NCBI GenBank assembly: GCA_014323865.1
Contig: JACONG010000016.1
Coordinates: forward strand, 608,523-672,522
Direction of reading: 5' to 3'
Source of the DNA: Rhodospirillales bacterium
GTDB lineage: Bacteria > Pseudomonadota > Alphaproteobacteria > SP197
DNA length: 64,000 nucleotides
Shown here: positions 1 through 10,618 of the stretch, piece by piece
How the letters are laid out: each line of letters starts with the position of its first letter
How positions within the stretch are numbered: position 1 is the stretch's first letter
Translations under genes and position numbers: made by a program
The notes under the pieces: generated by a model
The model's input: the letters and a program-made list of their open reading frames with translations, nothing else
What the model was told of the DNA's origin: nothing
Databases searched by the model: none

Positions 1-832
1 CCATGGCATGGGCATCCTCTAACATCCTGGTGACCAGCATGGGATGAAACACATGATGGTCAGGAAACGAACGTGTGTGGCGCACATCGGCACCGATGGA
101 TTCAAGCGTAGCGAAGAACTTGCCCGGCCGCGCGATACCGGCGAAGGCGTAGACCGGCTCGCCCTGGAACGCCAGCGCTTCGGCGACGGGTTCGATCTGG
201 GCATGGAGGACGACAAGACCGGCTGCGGCAAGCGGGCACGCAAAACCCTGTCGGTCTTCGCCCACGATCACGGCCACCCGGCACCTTGCGGTCGCATCGG
301 CAAGCGGCTCGCGCAGGGGGCCGGCTGGCATCACCCGGCCGTTGCCCAGGCCCCATGGGCCGTCGATCACCAGCAGGGACAGATCCTTGGTGAGCTGAGG
401 GTTCTGCAGGCCGTCGTCCATCAGCAGGATCTCGGCATCGTCGGCCATGGCGCGCGCTGCGCTACGCACCCGATCGGCCCCGACCCAGACATGGGCGTGG
501 CGAGCCAGAAGCAGTGGTTCGTCGCCGACATCGCGTGCACTGTGGCGGTCGGGATCAACCCGGACCGGCCCCCTGAGCCGTCCACCATAGCCGCGCGACA
601 GGATATGGGGCCGCCAGCCCTGCGCCGAGAGACGTTCGGCCAGGGCGGCGGTCACCGGGGTCTTGCTCGCGCCACCGGCCGTGACGTTGCCGATGCAGAC
701 GACGGGCGTTTGGATATATGCAGGTTTTGTGCTCGCCTGGCGCCAGCGGGTACCGAGCGTCCAGAGCACCGAGAGCGGCGAAAGCAGATGTGCGGCGAGC
801 CCGTCGTGCTCCCAGAAGGATGGACGCTTCAT
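1..832 (-). CDS. lpxK: Tetraacyldisaccharide 4'-kinase LpxK, 3' end cut by window
   Basis: LpxK is the inner-membrane kinase that phosphorylates the 4' position of the lipid A disaccharide. 277 codons are visible from the ATG at 832 with no stop, against a usual length of about 330, so the C-terminus lies outside the window. The N-terminal membrane anchor is followed by the P-loop at residues 53-59, which reads GGASKTP; Ser replaces the more usual Gly. The conserved MDDGLQ motif is also present. The start overlaps the waaA stop in TGATG, which implies translational coupling and fixes the start. It is the last visible gene of the leftward lipid A operon. Confidence 0.93.
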   Translation of the reverse strand, partial: MKRPSFWEHDGLAAHLLSPLSVLWTLGTRWRQASTKPAYIQTPVVCIGNVTAGGASKTPVTAALAERLSAQGWRPHILSRGYGGRLRGPVRVDPDRHSARDVGDEPLLLARHAHVWVGADRVRSAARAMADDAEILLMDDGLQNPQLTKDLSLLVIDGPWGLGNGRVMPAGPLREPLADATARCRVAVIVGEDRQGFACPLAAAGLVVLHAQIEPVAEALAFQGEPVYAFAGIARPGKFFATLESIGADVRHTRSFPDHHVFHPMLVTRMLEDAHAM

Positions 833-2097
833 CACACGGTGCCCTGCAAGACGGGCGCGAGCGCCTCGAAGGTGGCATCCAGAATGCCGGCTGCGTCCGC
901 TTCGGCCCGCGCCCGGGCGCGATCGCCGATCTGCCGTGCAGCTTCAGGATCGCCGAGCAGGCGGCCGACGATCAGGCCGAGGGTATCGTGATCGGCGATC
1001 TGAACTGCGCCGCCGGCCGCGAGCAGCGCCTCGGTGGCGGTCTGGAAGTTCTCCATATGCGGTCCGAACAGCACGGCCCGGCCCAGAAGAGCCGGCTCGC
1101 GCGGATTGTGGCCGCCTTCGTGGAGCAGCGACTTACCGACCAGCACAGGGTTGCCGAGTCTGAGATAGAGACCCATCTCGCCCATGCTGTCGCCCAGGAA
1201 GACCTGCGTCGACGGCCCGGGAAGCTCGTTGCGTGAGCGGCGCACGACGCGGAAGCCGCGATCGGTCAGCTCGGTCTCGATGGCATCGCCCCGGTCGACG
1301 TGACGCGGGACGATCACGGTCAGGAGGTCTGGCATGGCGTTTGCGATCTGGCGATGAACCTCGGCGACCAGCCGCTCCTCGCCGTCGTGCGTGCTGACGG
1401 CAAGCCAGGTCGGCCGTTCACCGATCGCATCACGGACCCGCGCAAGCGCCTCCGCGTCGGCCTCGAGCGGCATGGCGGCGGCCTTGAGATCGCCCGCGAA
1501 TGTCACGTTGCGGGCACCGAGTGCTGTCAGTCGTGCGCCGTCGGCCTCGCTCTGGGCGAGCACCACCGAAAACCTGCCGACCATGGTGCTGGCGAGCGAC
1601 GGCATGCGGCGCCAGCGGGCGAAGGAGCGCGGCGACATGCGGCCGTTCACCAGCGCAGTTGGAATCCCGCGCCGACGCGTTTCCGCCAGCAGGTTGGGCC
1701 AGAGTTCGGATTCGACCCAGAGCGCCGCATCGGGCGCCCAGCGATTGAGGAATCGGGCGACAGCGCGGGGCCCGTCGAGCGGGACATACTGATGAAAGCA
1801 GCCCTCGGGCAGGCGGCGGCCGAGGACGGCGGCCGAGGTCTTGGTGCCGGTCGTGACCATCACATGGTTGCCGCCGGCGGCGATGCGTTCGACCAGCGGC
1901 AGGACAGAGAGCGATTCGCCGACGCTGGCACCGTGCAACCAGATCAGGCGGCCCTCGGGACGGACACCGCGCCCGCGGCCCAGCTTCTCGTCGAGCCTGG
2001 CCTCGTCCGCTTTGCTGCGCCACAGGCGCACACGCAGCAGAAGCGGCGCGAGCGGTTCGGCGGCCGAGGTCGCCAGGCGATAGAGCGTCCCGATCAC
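832..2097 (-). CDS. waaA: 3-deoxy-D-manno-octulosonic acid (Kdo) transferase
   Basis: This enzyme transfers Kdo from CMP-Kdo to lipid IVA at the inner face of the cytoplasmic membrane. It has 421 residues, normal for the family. An N-terminal membrane anchor is followed by HGASVGE (55-61, with the likely catalytic Glu61), ESELWPN (129-135), and the C-terminal nucleotide-sugar motif containing GGHNPREP. It lies 7 bp downstream of msbA and overlaps lpxK by one base, so the three are almost certainly co-transcribed. Confidence 0.95.
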   Translation of the reverse strand: MIGTLYRLATSAAEPLAPLLLRVRLWRSKADEARLDEKLGRGRGVRPEGRLIWLHGASVGESLSVLPLVERIAAGGNHVMVTTGTKTSAAVLGRRLPEGCFHQYVPLDGPRAVARFLNRWAPDAALWVESELWPNLLAETRRRGIPTALVNGRMSPRSFARWRRMPSLASTMVGRFSVVLAQSEADGARLTALGARNVTFAGDLKAAAMPLEADAEALARVRDAIGERPTWLAVSTHDGEERLVAEVHRQIANAMPDLLTVIVPRHVDRGDAIETELTDRGFRVVRRSRNELPGPSTQVFLGDSMGEMGLYLRLGNPVLVGKSLLHEGGHNPREPALLGRAVLFGPHMENFQTATEALLAAGGAVQIADHDTLGLIVGRLLGDPEAARQIGDRARARAEADAAGILDATFEALAPVLQGTV

Positions 2098-2104
2098 GGG
2101 CCGG

Positions 2105-3892
2105 TCAGCCGTCGGCGGCAGCCTTCAACGCGGAAGGCTCATCAGTGACCTGCAGGCTGCGCAGCCGGGCGTATAGGCCACCGCGCGCCAGGAGTTCGAC
2201 ATGGCTGCCCTGTTCGGCCACGCGGCCTTCGTTCATGACGTAGATAACGTCGGCATCCGCAACGGTCGACAGCCGGTGGGCGACGACCAGCGTGGTCCTC
2301 CCCTTGGCAAGGCGCGACAACGCGGCTTGGACCTGGCGTTCGGCTTCGGAGTCGAGCGCGCTGGTCGCTTCATCGAGCAACAGGATCGGCGCGTCGCGCA
2401 GGATAGCGCGCGCGATCGATAGCCGTTGGCGCTGACCGCCGGAGAGCTTCACGCCGCTTTCGCCGACGATGGTGTCGTAACCCTCGGGAAGGTCCACGAT
2501 GAAGTCGTGGGCTGCGGCGTCGCACGCAGCGGCCTCGATCTCGGCTTGGCTGGCGTCCGGCCGTCCGTAGGCGATGTTCCCACCCACGGTGTCGTTGAAC
2601 AGTGCGACCTCCTGGCTGACCAGCGCGATGTTGTCGCGCAGGCTGGCGAGTGTGACGGCACGGACGTCCTGGCCGTCGACGGTTACCGCGCCGGACCCAG
2701 CGTCATAAAAGCGCGGGATCAGGTTCAGTACCGTGGACTTGCCGGCACCCGAGGGGCCGACCAGCGCCGCCGTCCTGCCAGCCGGCACCTCCAGCGTGAC
2801 GTCCTTCAGGGCGGGAACCTCGCCGTAAGCGAAGCTGACGTTCTCGAAACGCACCGCGCCACCGGAGACCGCGAGAGTGCGTGCGTCGTCGCGATCACGG
2901 ATCTGCGGCTCGACATCAATCAGGGCGAAGACGCGCTGGGCTGCGGCCAGCCCCTCCTGAAGATGATTGTTCAGCTTGGCGAGGTTCTTGAGCGGCTGGT
3001 AGGCCAGCAGCAGCGCGGTGACGAAGCTGAAGAAGGCGCCCGGGGTCGTCTCGCTCGTGATGACCTGACCGCCGCCATAGACAATGATGGTGGCGATCGC
3101 GATACCGGCCAGCATTTCCATGATCGGTGATATCGCGGCCTTGGCCCGCATTGTCTTGAAGATGCGGATGAAGAGTGTGTCGATGCGCTCGCGCGCGCGT
3201 TTGACCTCGTAGCCCTCCTGGCCGTAGGCCTTGATGTGGCGAATGCTGCGGAAGGTCTCCGACATGAATCCGGTCACGGTCTCGAGCTCTGCCCAGGCCA
3301 GGCTTGCACGCTTCCTGACCTTGCGTCCGATGCGGGTCACCGGCACGAGCGCCAGCGGGAAGACGAAGAAGGCGACGAGCGCCAGCGCCCAGTCCTGGTA
3401 GAACATCAGCGCGACCAGGAAGGTCAGCGTCAGGATATCCTTGGCCATCGCAGTCAGCGTGTTCGCCACTGTGTCGCGCATCAGGTCGACGTTGTTCATG
3501 CAGCCTGCGATCAGCCCACCTGTCGAAGCGCCGTGGAAGAACGCGAGGTCGGCGCGGATCAGGCTTTCGTAGACCCGCTGGCGGATGTCGGCGACGATCC
3601 GCATCGAGACCCGCGCCATGATCACGGTCTGGGCGTAATCGGCCATGCCCTTGATGGCGAAGACGGCCAGCACGGCGATGGTGATGGTCCAGAGCCGACT
3701 GTGGTCCTTTTCGATGAAGACCTCATCGAGGATCGGCTGGACCAGCCAGGCATAGGCCGCCGTGGTGGCGGCCACGAGCCCCATGAACACCACGGCCAGC
3801 AGCATCTGCGGGATGTAGCGCTTGATATGTTCGCGCAGCAGCCGCCCAACGATTGTCTGCGTCGGCAGATGGGCCGTTTCGGATTCGCTCAT
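2105..3892 (-). CDS. msbA: MsbA-type lipid A flippase, ABC transporter
   Basis: This is a 595-residue half-transporter with the transmembrane domain first (about 25-310) and the ATPase domain second. The nucleotide-binding motifs are Walker A at 379-386 (GPSGAGKS), signature LSGGQ at 483-487, Walker B ILLLDE at 503-508 and H-loop His539. MsbA exporters flip lipid A-core across the inner membrane. Sequence alone cannot rule out another lipid or drug substrate, but its place immediately before waaA and lpxK supports the lipid A role. A 73 bp gap separates it from cysQ upstream. Confidence 0.9.
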   Translation of the reverse strand: MSESETAHLPTQTIVGRLLREHIKRYIPQMLLAVVFMGLVAATTAAYAWLVQPILDEVFIEKDHSRLWTITIAVLAVFAIKGMADYAQTVIMARVSMRIVADIRQRVYESLIRADLAFFHGASTGGLIAGCMNNVDLMRDTVANTLTAMAKDILTLTFLVALMFYQDWALALVAFFVFPLALVPVTRIGRKVRKRASLAWAELETVTGFMSETFRSIRHIKAYGQEGYEVKRARERIDTLFIRIFKTMRAKAAISPIMEMLAGIAIATIIVYGGGQVITSETTPGAFFSFVTALLLAYQPLKNLAKLNNHLQEGLAAAQRVFALIDVEPQIRDRDDARTLAVSGGAVRFENVSFAYGEVPALKDVTLEVPAGRTAALVGPSGAGKSTVLNLIPRFYDAGSGAVTVDGQDVRAVTLASLRDNIALVSQEVALFNDTVGGNIAYGRPDASQAEIEAAACDAAAHDFIVDLPEGYDTIVGESGVKLSGGQRQRLSIARAILRDAPILLLDEATSALDSEAERQVQAALSRLAKGRTTLVVAHRLSTVADADVIYVMNEGRVAEQGSHVELLARGGLYARLRSLQVTDEPSALKAAADG

Positions 3893-3965
3893 TGGCCTGC
3901 CGGGTAACCTTGGAGTTCTGGGGTTTTACCGCATCCGGGGCCGAACCGAAATCGCGGGCGGGGGA

Positions 3966-4757
3966 TCAATCGATCCGGGCGACGACGTCGACGAGCGCCT
4001 TGTGCAGCGCGGGATTGGCCGCAATCAGCGAGGGCTGGCGCGCCGTCTGCTCATTGTAGTGGTAGATGGCGCCTTCACGGTCGGTCGACAAGCCCCCGGC
4101 CTCGGCGACGATCAGATCGGCCGCGGCGAGGTCCCAGTCGCTCTTCGGTCCCAGTGACAGCGTGGCGTCGTAGATGCCACAGGCGACCAGCGCCATGCGG
4201 TAGGCGACCGAATTGACCGCATCGTAGGTCGCGGGCGTGACGTTCATGGCTTCGATCGTGCTCTTGATTATGCGGGCGCTAGCCAGCAGGCGCGCACCGT
4301 CGAAGCCGTCATGGCCCGAGACGTGGATCGCCGCGCCGTTGAGCCGGGCCCCGCTGCCGAGCGAGGCATCGAAAAACTCGTCGGTCGCCGGATTGAAGAC
4401 ACAGCCGCAGACCGGGCGTCGGCCTGCCACCAGCGCTGCAGCGACCGCGAATTCGGGCCTTTCCTCCAGAAAAGCACGGGTTCCGTCGATGGGATCGACG
4501 ATCCACACCAGCTTCTCGCCCAGACGCGTCTTGTCGTCCTCGGTCTCTTCCGAAAGCCAGCCGTAGGACGGGAAGGCGCCGAGCAGCCGGTCGCGCAGCA
4601 GGCTGTCGACGGCGAGGTCGGCCTCGCTGACAGGATCGCCCCTGCCCTTGGTCCATTGCTTGGGCTTGCACCGAAAGTACGACAGCGCCAGCGCACCGGC
4701 CTCGCGCGTCACCTCCTTCAGCAGCGCGTGTTCGTTGTCGAACTCCACGTTGCTCAA
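3966..4757 (-). CDS. cysQ: 3'(2'),5'-bisphosphate nucleotidase / inositol monophosphatase family
   Basis: This is a 263-residue magnesium-dependent phosphatase. The metal-binding motifs are all present: DPVSEAD (41-47), SEE (69-71), WIVDPIDGTRAF (85-96) and SDWDLAAAD (about 205-213). CysQ enzymes remove PAP made during sulfate assimilation; a general inositol monophosphatase is the main alternative. No in-frame Met gives a good N-terminus, and the best start is a TTG whose second T begins the pmbA stop (TTGA overlap), suggesting coupled translation. Relatives are often found beside pmbA and Kdo transferase genes in alphaproteobacteria. Confidence 0.85.
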   Translation of the reverse strand: MSNVEFDNEHALLKEVTREAGALALSYFRCKPKQWTKGRGDPVSEADLAVDSLLRDRLLGAFPSYGWLSEETEDDKTRLGEKLVWIVDPIDGTRAFLEERPEFAVAAALVAGRRPVCGCVFNPATDEFFDASLGSGARLNGAAIHVSGHDGFDGARLLASARIIKSTIEAMNVTPATYDAVNSVAYRMALVACGIYDATLSLGPKSDWDLAAADLIVAEAGGLSTDREGAIYHYNEQTARQPSLIAANPALHKALVDVVARID

Positions 4758-6097
4758 CGACCTGCGACCGTCATGCCGTCGATCCGAACGTGTGGCGTAT
4801 CGGTGCCGAACAGGAACTTGAGGTCATTCGCGGGCACCAGGTTGGCGTACATGTCCCTCAGGTTGCTCGCGATCGTGATCTCGTTGACCGGATGGGTGAT
4901 CTCGCCGTTCTCGATACGGAAGCCGCCCGCGCCACGGCTGTAATCGCCGGTCACCCCGTTGACGCCGAAGCCGATGAGATCGGTGCAGTAGAGGCCGTCC
5001 TCGATATCGGCCATCAGCTCCTCAGGCGTCGCCGTGCCGGCCTCGAGCCAGAGATTGGAGGGTCTTGGCGACGGCTGGCCCGACGTACCGCGGGTGGCGT
5101 GTCCGGTCGGCTGCAGGCCGAGCTGGCGTGCCGAACGGCAATCCAGCAGCCAGGTCGTCAGCTTGCCGTCGGCGACAAGATCGCGCGCCGATGTCGCCAG
5201 ACCCTCGCCGTCGAACGGCCGCGAGCGCAAGCCGCGTACACGGTGGGGATCCTCCCGCAGGTTGACACCGGGCGCGAAAACCTGCTCGCCCATGCAATCC
5301 TTCAGGAAACTCGTACCGCGGGCGATGGCGGGGCCCGAGATGGCGTCGATGAAGTGGCCGATCAGGCTGCGCGCCTGGCGGTCCTCGAACACGACTGGCA
5401 TCGTCCTGGTTGGGAGCTTCTGCGGGTTGAGCTTGCGCACCGCGCGGCGGGCGGCCTCGGCCCCGATCTCGGCCGGGGTCGGCAGGTCGGCCATGTGGCG
5501 GGCGAGACGATAGTCGCCGTCGCGCTCCATGCCGAGGCCTTCGCCGGCGATCACCGAAGCGCCGACGCTCGACGAGGTGCCCACGAACGAACCCTGGAAC
5601 CCGTTGCTGGCAGCCATGGCCTGCACCATGCGGTGCCAGCCGACCGAGGCACCTTCCGAGTTGGTGACGCCCTCGACAGCGCGGGCAGCATCCTCGGCCT
5701 CGGCCGCCATGGCGATCATGCACTCGGGCGCGGGTTCGTCGTTGGCATCAAGATCAAGGTCGGGGTTGTCGGCGGTCAGGAGGTCGGCATCCGCCAGGCC
5801 GGCGAACTCGTCCTCGGGCGCGATCCACGCCATGGCGACCGCGCGGCTGACCAACTCGTTGATCGTCTCCTCGGAGGCATCGGTCGTGGAGACCGCGGCC
5901 TGGCGCTGGCCGACGAAGACGCGCAGGCCCATGTCGTTGGATTCGGAGCGTTCCAACTCCTCCAGCTCACCGAGCCGCAGGTTCACGGAGAGCGAGGTGT
6001 CGCGGAAGGCAGTGGCATCGGCGCTATCCGCGCCTGCGGCCAGTGCACGTTCGACGAGCTGGCCCGCGAGATCGAGGGGGGAGGGTGTGTCTGTCAT
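4754..6097 (-). CDS. pmbA: TldD/PmbA family metalloprotease (PmbA/TldE-like)
   Basis: This is a TldD/PmbA family protein; in well-studied bacteria these cleave modified peptides or antitoxins as TldD-TldE pairs. I use the ATG at 6097 (447 residues, MTDTPSP start); an ATG at 6109 adds four residues and cannot be excluded. PmbA/TldE subunits usually lack the zinc motif of TldD, and I see no HExxxH here, so this is the PmbA-type partner. The partner tldD is not in the window. It opens the leftward operon that continues into cysQ by a 3-base overlap. Confidence 0.87.
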   Translation of the reverse strand: MTDTPSPLDLAGQLVERALAAGADSADATAFRDTSLSVNLRLGELEELERSESNDMGLRVFVGQRQAAVSTTDASEETINELVSRAVAMAWIAPEDEFAGLADADLLTADNPDLDLDANDEPAPECMIAMAAEAEDAARAVEGVTNSEGASVGWHRMVQAMAASNGFQGSFVGTSSSVGASVIAGEGLGMERDGDYRLARHMADLPTPAEIGAEAARRAVRKLNPQKLPTRTMPVVFEDRQARSLIGHFIDAISGPAIARGTSFLKDCMGEQVFAPGVNLREDPHRVRGLRSRPFDGEGLATSARDLVADGKLTTWLLDCRSARQLGLQPTGHATRGTSGQPSPRPSNLWLEAGTATPEELMADIEDGLYCTDLIGFGVNGVTGDYSRGAGGFRIENGEITHPVNEITIASNLRDMYANLVPANDLKFLFGTDTPHVRIDGMTVAGR

Positions 6098-6109
6098 GAC
6101 CGGTGACAT

Positions 6110-6431
6110 AGACCATTCCCGCACCGGGTCAATGCGCTGGGCCCCGGGGCACAAAAGCGTGCATCGCGTCGGCTATTTGATCTTGCCATGTTCTTCAATT
6201 GAAAGGATCCAACGGGTCGCCAATCATCGGTTCTGAAGTCACGCGAGCCGTAAACAAACAAAGTGATTCACACGGAGGCACAGAGCCAAAGAGTGGTCCG
6301 GAAGCGTGTCGCGTTCGGGGAGCCTTCACTACAGATGCTGGTTGTTTGGCGTGCAGGGCGCGCCGATCAACACGATGAATGCGCAGACATCCTGGCGAAA
6401 CCGCTCACAACCTCTGTGTTTCTGTGTGAGA
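6110..6431. repeat. Gene-free spacer with a long inverted repeat (possible MITE remnant)
   Basis: No convincing gene lies between pmbA and leuA. The spacer holds a pair of 17-base arms, 6269-6285 (CACACGGAGGCACAGAG) and 6412-6428, which match as an inverted repeat at 14 of 17 positions and enclose about 125 bp. The right arm ends 4 bp beyond the leuA stop. The arms and size look like a small non-coding mobile element, but I see no target duplication and no second copy in the window. Confidence 0.5.
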
Positions 6432-8153
<1,722 letters not shown>

Positions 8154-8161
8154 TTAACTGC

Positions 8162-8186
8162 GACCGGCGCTCTCGGCGCTGCGGTC
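8162..8186 (-). promoter_or_regulatory. Hairpin just upstream of the leuA ribosome site
   Basis: In the leuA transcript this segment folds as GACCG, CA bulge, GCGC, CGAGA loop, GCGC, CGGTC: a nine-pair stem ending 20 nt before the leuA ATG. Its 5' half can instead pair with the element at 8386-8395 (GGCGCCGGTC), giving mutually exclusive structures. It lacks a U-tract, so any control would act on translation or through another terminator rather than as a plain terminator. Confidence 0.45.
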
Positions 8187-8408
8187 TTCCAAATTCACTT
8201 GTTCACGGACGCAAGGCTCGTCTCCGGCAGCTCGCGTCCCTCGCCGTACGCGAAGGGAGATAGTCGCAGGCCACAGCGGAAGGGCTCGCAGCGAGAAAAC
8301 GCGCTCACGGCAAACACATCGGTGAAGGGCTGGAAGATCGAAGACATCGGGACTGGCTGGCTGGTGACAAGGCAAACGGCAATGGGACCGGCGCCTCGCG
8401 TGCGCCGA

Positions 8409-8453
8409 TCAGATAAGCAGTAGGCCTAGAGCCAAGGTATGCATCTTGATCAT
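8409..8453 (-). CDS. Candidate leucine-rich leader peptide of leuA
   Basis: This 14-residue ORF reads MIKMHTLALGLLLI and stops with TGA. Five of its 14 codons are leucine (TTG, CTA, CTA, CTG, CTT), two of them the usually rare CTA, and a terminal Ile is present. It sits about 270 nt ahead of leuA on the same strand and begins about where the promoter at 8461-8489 should start transcription, so it may be leaderless, as known for the Sinorhizobium trp leader peptide. The codon content and place fit amino-acid attenuation. Such a short ORF could be chance. Confidence 0.5.
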   Translation of the reverse strand: MIKMHTLALGLLLI

Positions 8454-8460
8454 GGACGAG

Positions 8461-8489
8461 GAAATAGGCGGGATGGGTCAGGGAGTCAA
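8461..8489 (-). promoter_or_regulatory. Putative sigma-70-type promoter for leader-leuA
   Basis: On the minus strand TTGACT (8489-8484) and TATTTC (8466-8461) are separated by exactly 17 bp. The predicted start falls at or within a few bases of the leader peptide ATG at 8453. The -35 box lies at the edge of a lower-GC foreign-looking segment (8487-8660). Confidence 0.55.
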
Positions 8490-8660
8490 GTTACAAGCAT
8501 TACGACCAGAACGCTGCGACTTGACTCCAAAAGACGAGGACTCCACTTCAAGTTCCAGTCTGGCATTTCAATAACTGCAGGCGTGAAAGGATTGGGTAAG
8601 ACGACCCTAATCAACATTATGTTGCGGTTACTTGCCGACCCTTTCGAGTTACCTGGAAGT
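8487..8660 (+). pseudogene. Fragment of an AAA/SMC-like ATPase N-terminus
   Basis: About 57 codons encode a P-loop segment including ITAGVKGLGKTTLINIMLRLL, close to the N-terminus of large SMC-like ATPases that carry the motif GVNGLGKTTL. There is no convincing start, and the reading frame runs straight into the antisense of a truncated lipoprotein, so this is a scrap. Its base composition is clearly lower in GC than its neighbours, which suggests transfer. The full-length family and its role cannot be named from this piece. Confidence 0.5.
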
Positions 8661-8826
8661 CGAGCTCGGCGAATCCGTCGATGGCGTGGCTTGAGGCGGC
8701 GCTGAACTGGGTGGCGTCGACCTGCATGCCGCGCGCCTTGTTGCTGGTACAGGCCGACAGTGTGAGCGCCAGCAGGACCAGGCCCGTCCACGGCCGGAGG
8801 TCCACACATCGTTTAGGTTTCACCAT
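8617..8826 (-). pseudogene. Truncated lipoprotein
   Basis: An ATG at 8826 opens a lipoprotein signal peptide with lipobox LSAC, followed by about 35 residues of mature protein. The frame then enters the antisense of the ATPase scrap and stops, giving 69 residues of which the last dozen look foreign. I read it as the 5' end of a lipoprotein gene cut by insertion or deletion. The product family is unknown. Confidence 0.45.
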
Positions 8827-8913
8827 GGCATATCTCGCTCCCATTGATGTCGGGAAGCGGACCACAGGGACCGTCGGGCGGTTGCGAAACCCTTCACTTC
8901 GTATCGGGCGTGT

Positions 8914-10422
8914 TCACTTCCAGATGGCCTTGCCACTGCCCGGAAGACCGAGGTCGGACCAGATGGAATCCACCTTTTTGATGACCTCGTCGGTCATGCG
9001 GATTTTTGTGCCCCATTCGCGGTCGGTCTCGCCGGAGAGTTTGTTGGTGGCGTCGATGCCGAGCTTGCCGCCGAGGCCCGAGATGGGGCTCGCGAAATCG
9101 AGGTAGTCGATCGGCGTGTTCTTGATGACGGTGATGTCGCGGGCGGGATCCATGCGGGTGGAGATCGCCCACATCACGTCCTTCCAGTCGCGTGCGTTGA
9201 TATCGGCGTCCACGACGATGACGAACTTCGTGTACATGAACTGCCGGAGGTAGGACCAAACGGCCATCATCACGCGCTTGGCGTGGCCCGCGTAGGCCTT
9301 CTTCATCGAGACCACGGCGATGCGGTAGCTGCATCCCTCGGGCGGCAGCCAGAAATCGACGATCTCCGGGAACTGCTGTTGCAGGAGCGGGATGAAGACC
9401 TCGTTGAGCGCCTCGCCCAGCACGCTCGGTTCGTCGGGCGGACGGCCGGTGAAGGTTGAGAGATAGATCGGGTCGCGGCGCATGGTGACTGCGCTGACGC
9501 TGAAGACGGGGAAGGGCTCGACCGCGTTGTAATAGCCCGTGTGGTCGCCATAGGGGCCTTCGTTGCCACAGTCGCTGAGCGAGACATGGCCCTCGAGCAC
9601 GATCTCGGCCTCGGCGGGCACCTTGAGCGGCACAGTCTTGCAGTCGACCAGCTCGCTCTTCGTCCCACGCAAGAGACCCGCGAACTGATACTCGCTGAGC
9701 GTATCGGGCACTGGCGTGACGGCCGCCAGGATGATCCCGGGATCGGCGCCGAGCACGACGGCGGCGGGCAGCGGTTCGGGCTTGCTGTCCTTCCAGCGGG
9801 CGTGGTGCTGGGCTCCGCCGCGGTGTTTCAGCCAGCGCATCAGCGTGGTGTTCCGGCCCGTCACCTGCATGCGGTAGATGCCGAGGTTGGGTGTATCGCG
9901 CTTGTCGCCGCCCGGCCCTTCCGTCACGACCAGCGGCCAGGTGATCAGCGGCGCGGGTTCGCCAGGCCAGCAGGTCTGGACCGGCAGGCGGGTGAGATCG
10001 ATCTCATCGCCCTCGAGCACAATCTCCTGGCAGGCAGCCGACAAGACCGTCTTCGGCTTCATCGCCATCATGGTCTTCAGCAGCGGGAACATGGCGACGG
10101 CCTCGCGCCAGCCGCCGGGCGGTTCGGGCTGGCGCAGGAAAGCCAGGGTCTCGCCGATCTCGCGCAGTTCTTGAGGTGTGCGCTCCATCCCCATGGCGAC
10201 GCGGTTCACCGTCCCGAAAAGGTTCACCAGCACCGGCATTTCCGACGCAGCGCCATCGGCTCGGGTGACGTTCTCGAAGATCACTGCAGGACCTTCCTCG
10301 GCCAGAAGACGGGTCTGAATCTCCGTCATCTCCAGTACCGACGAGACCGGCGCGGCGACACGTTTCAGTTCGTCGGCCACCTCCAGCTTGGCGATGAAGT
10401 CACGCAGCGATCGATAGGCCAT
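8914..10422 (-). CDS. ubiD: UbiD family decarboxylase (4-hydroxy-3-polyprenylbenzoate decarboxylase)
   Basis: UbiD removes the carboxyl group from the polyprenyl-hydroxybenzoate precursor in ubiquinone synthesis, using prenylated FMN supplied by UbiX. I choose the ATG at 10422 (502 residues, MAYRSLRDF start), which matches the usual N-terminus; an upstream Met would add 21 unlike residues. Conserved segments include NLGIYRMQV, a [10 protein letters not shown] loop, ADPGIILAA and [13 protein letters not shown], which carry the cofactor and metal ligands. No ubiX is in view. Other UbiD-like decarboxylases are possible, but the length and motifs fit UbiD itself. Confidence 0.92.
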   Translation of the reverse strand: MAYRSLRDFIAKLEVADELKRVAAPVSSVLEMTEIQTRLLAEEGPAVIFENVTRADGAASEMPVLVNLFGTVNRVAMGMERTPQELREIGETLAFLRQPEPPGGWREAVAMFPLLKTMMAMKPKTVLSAACQEIVLEGDEIDLTRLPVQTCWPGEPAPLITWPLVVTEGPGGDKRDTPNLGIYRMQVTGRNTTLMRWLKHRGGAQHHARWKDSKPEPLPAAVVLGADPGIILAAVTPVPDTLSEYQFAGLLRGTKSELVDCKTVPLKVPAEAEIVLEGHVSLSDCGNEGPYGDHTGYYNAVEPFPVFSVSAVTMRRDPIYLSTFTGRPPDEPSVLGEALNEVFIPLLQQQFPEIVDFWLPPEGCSYRIAVVSMKKAYAGHAKRVMMAVWSYLRQFMYTKFVIVVDADINARDWKDVMWAISTRMDPARDITVIKNTPIDYLDFASPISGLGGKLGIDATNKLSGETDREWGTKIRMTDEVIKKVDSIWSDLGLPGSGKAIWK

Positions 10423-10618
10423 GGCCGCCTTCGTGGGGCAAGCCCGTTCGGGGGTCAAGGACGCTCGTCGTGTTTGTCGGGGCAAAGCGGCCTGCCGGAC
10501 GGCCTGTGCGACAACACAGTTGTGATCATTTTGTCATTCTATGCCGTTATCCATGATTGAGGCCGGTCATGGATTTGCTACATGATCCGGCGCGCGGCTC
10601 AGTGACGGAAGATCGATG

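Noticed and set aside
8487-8660. The ATPase P-loop fragment as an active defence gene.
   Set aside because: Only about 57 codons remain, with no start, no Walker B and no partner genes.
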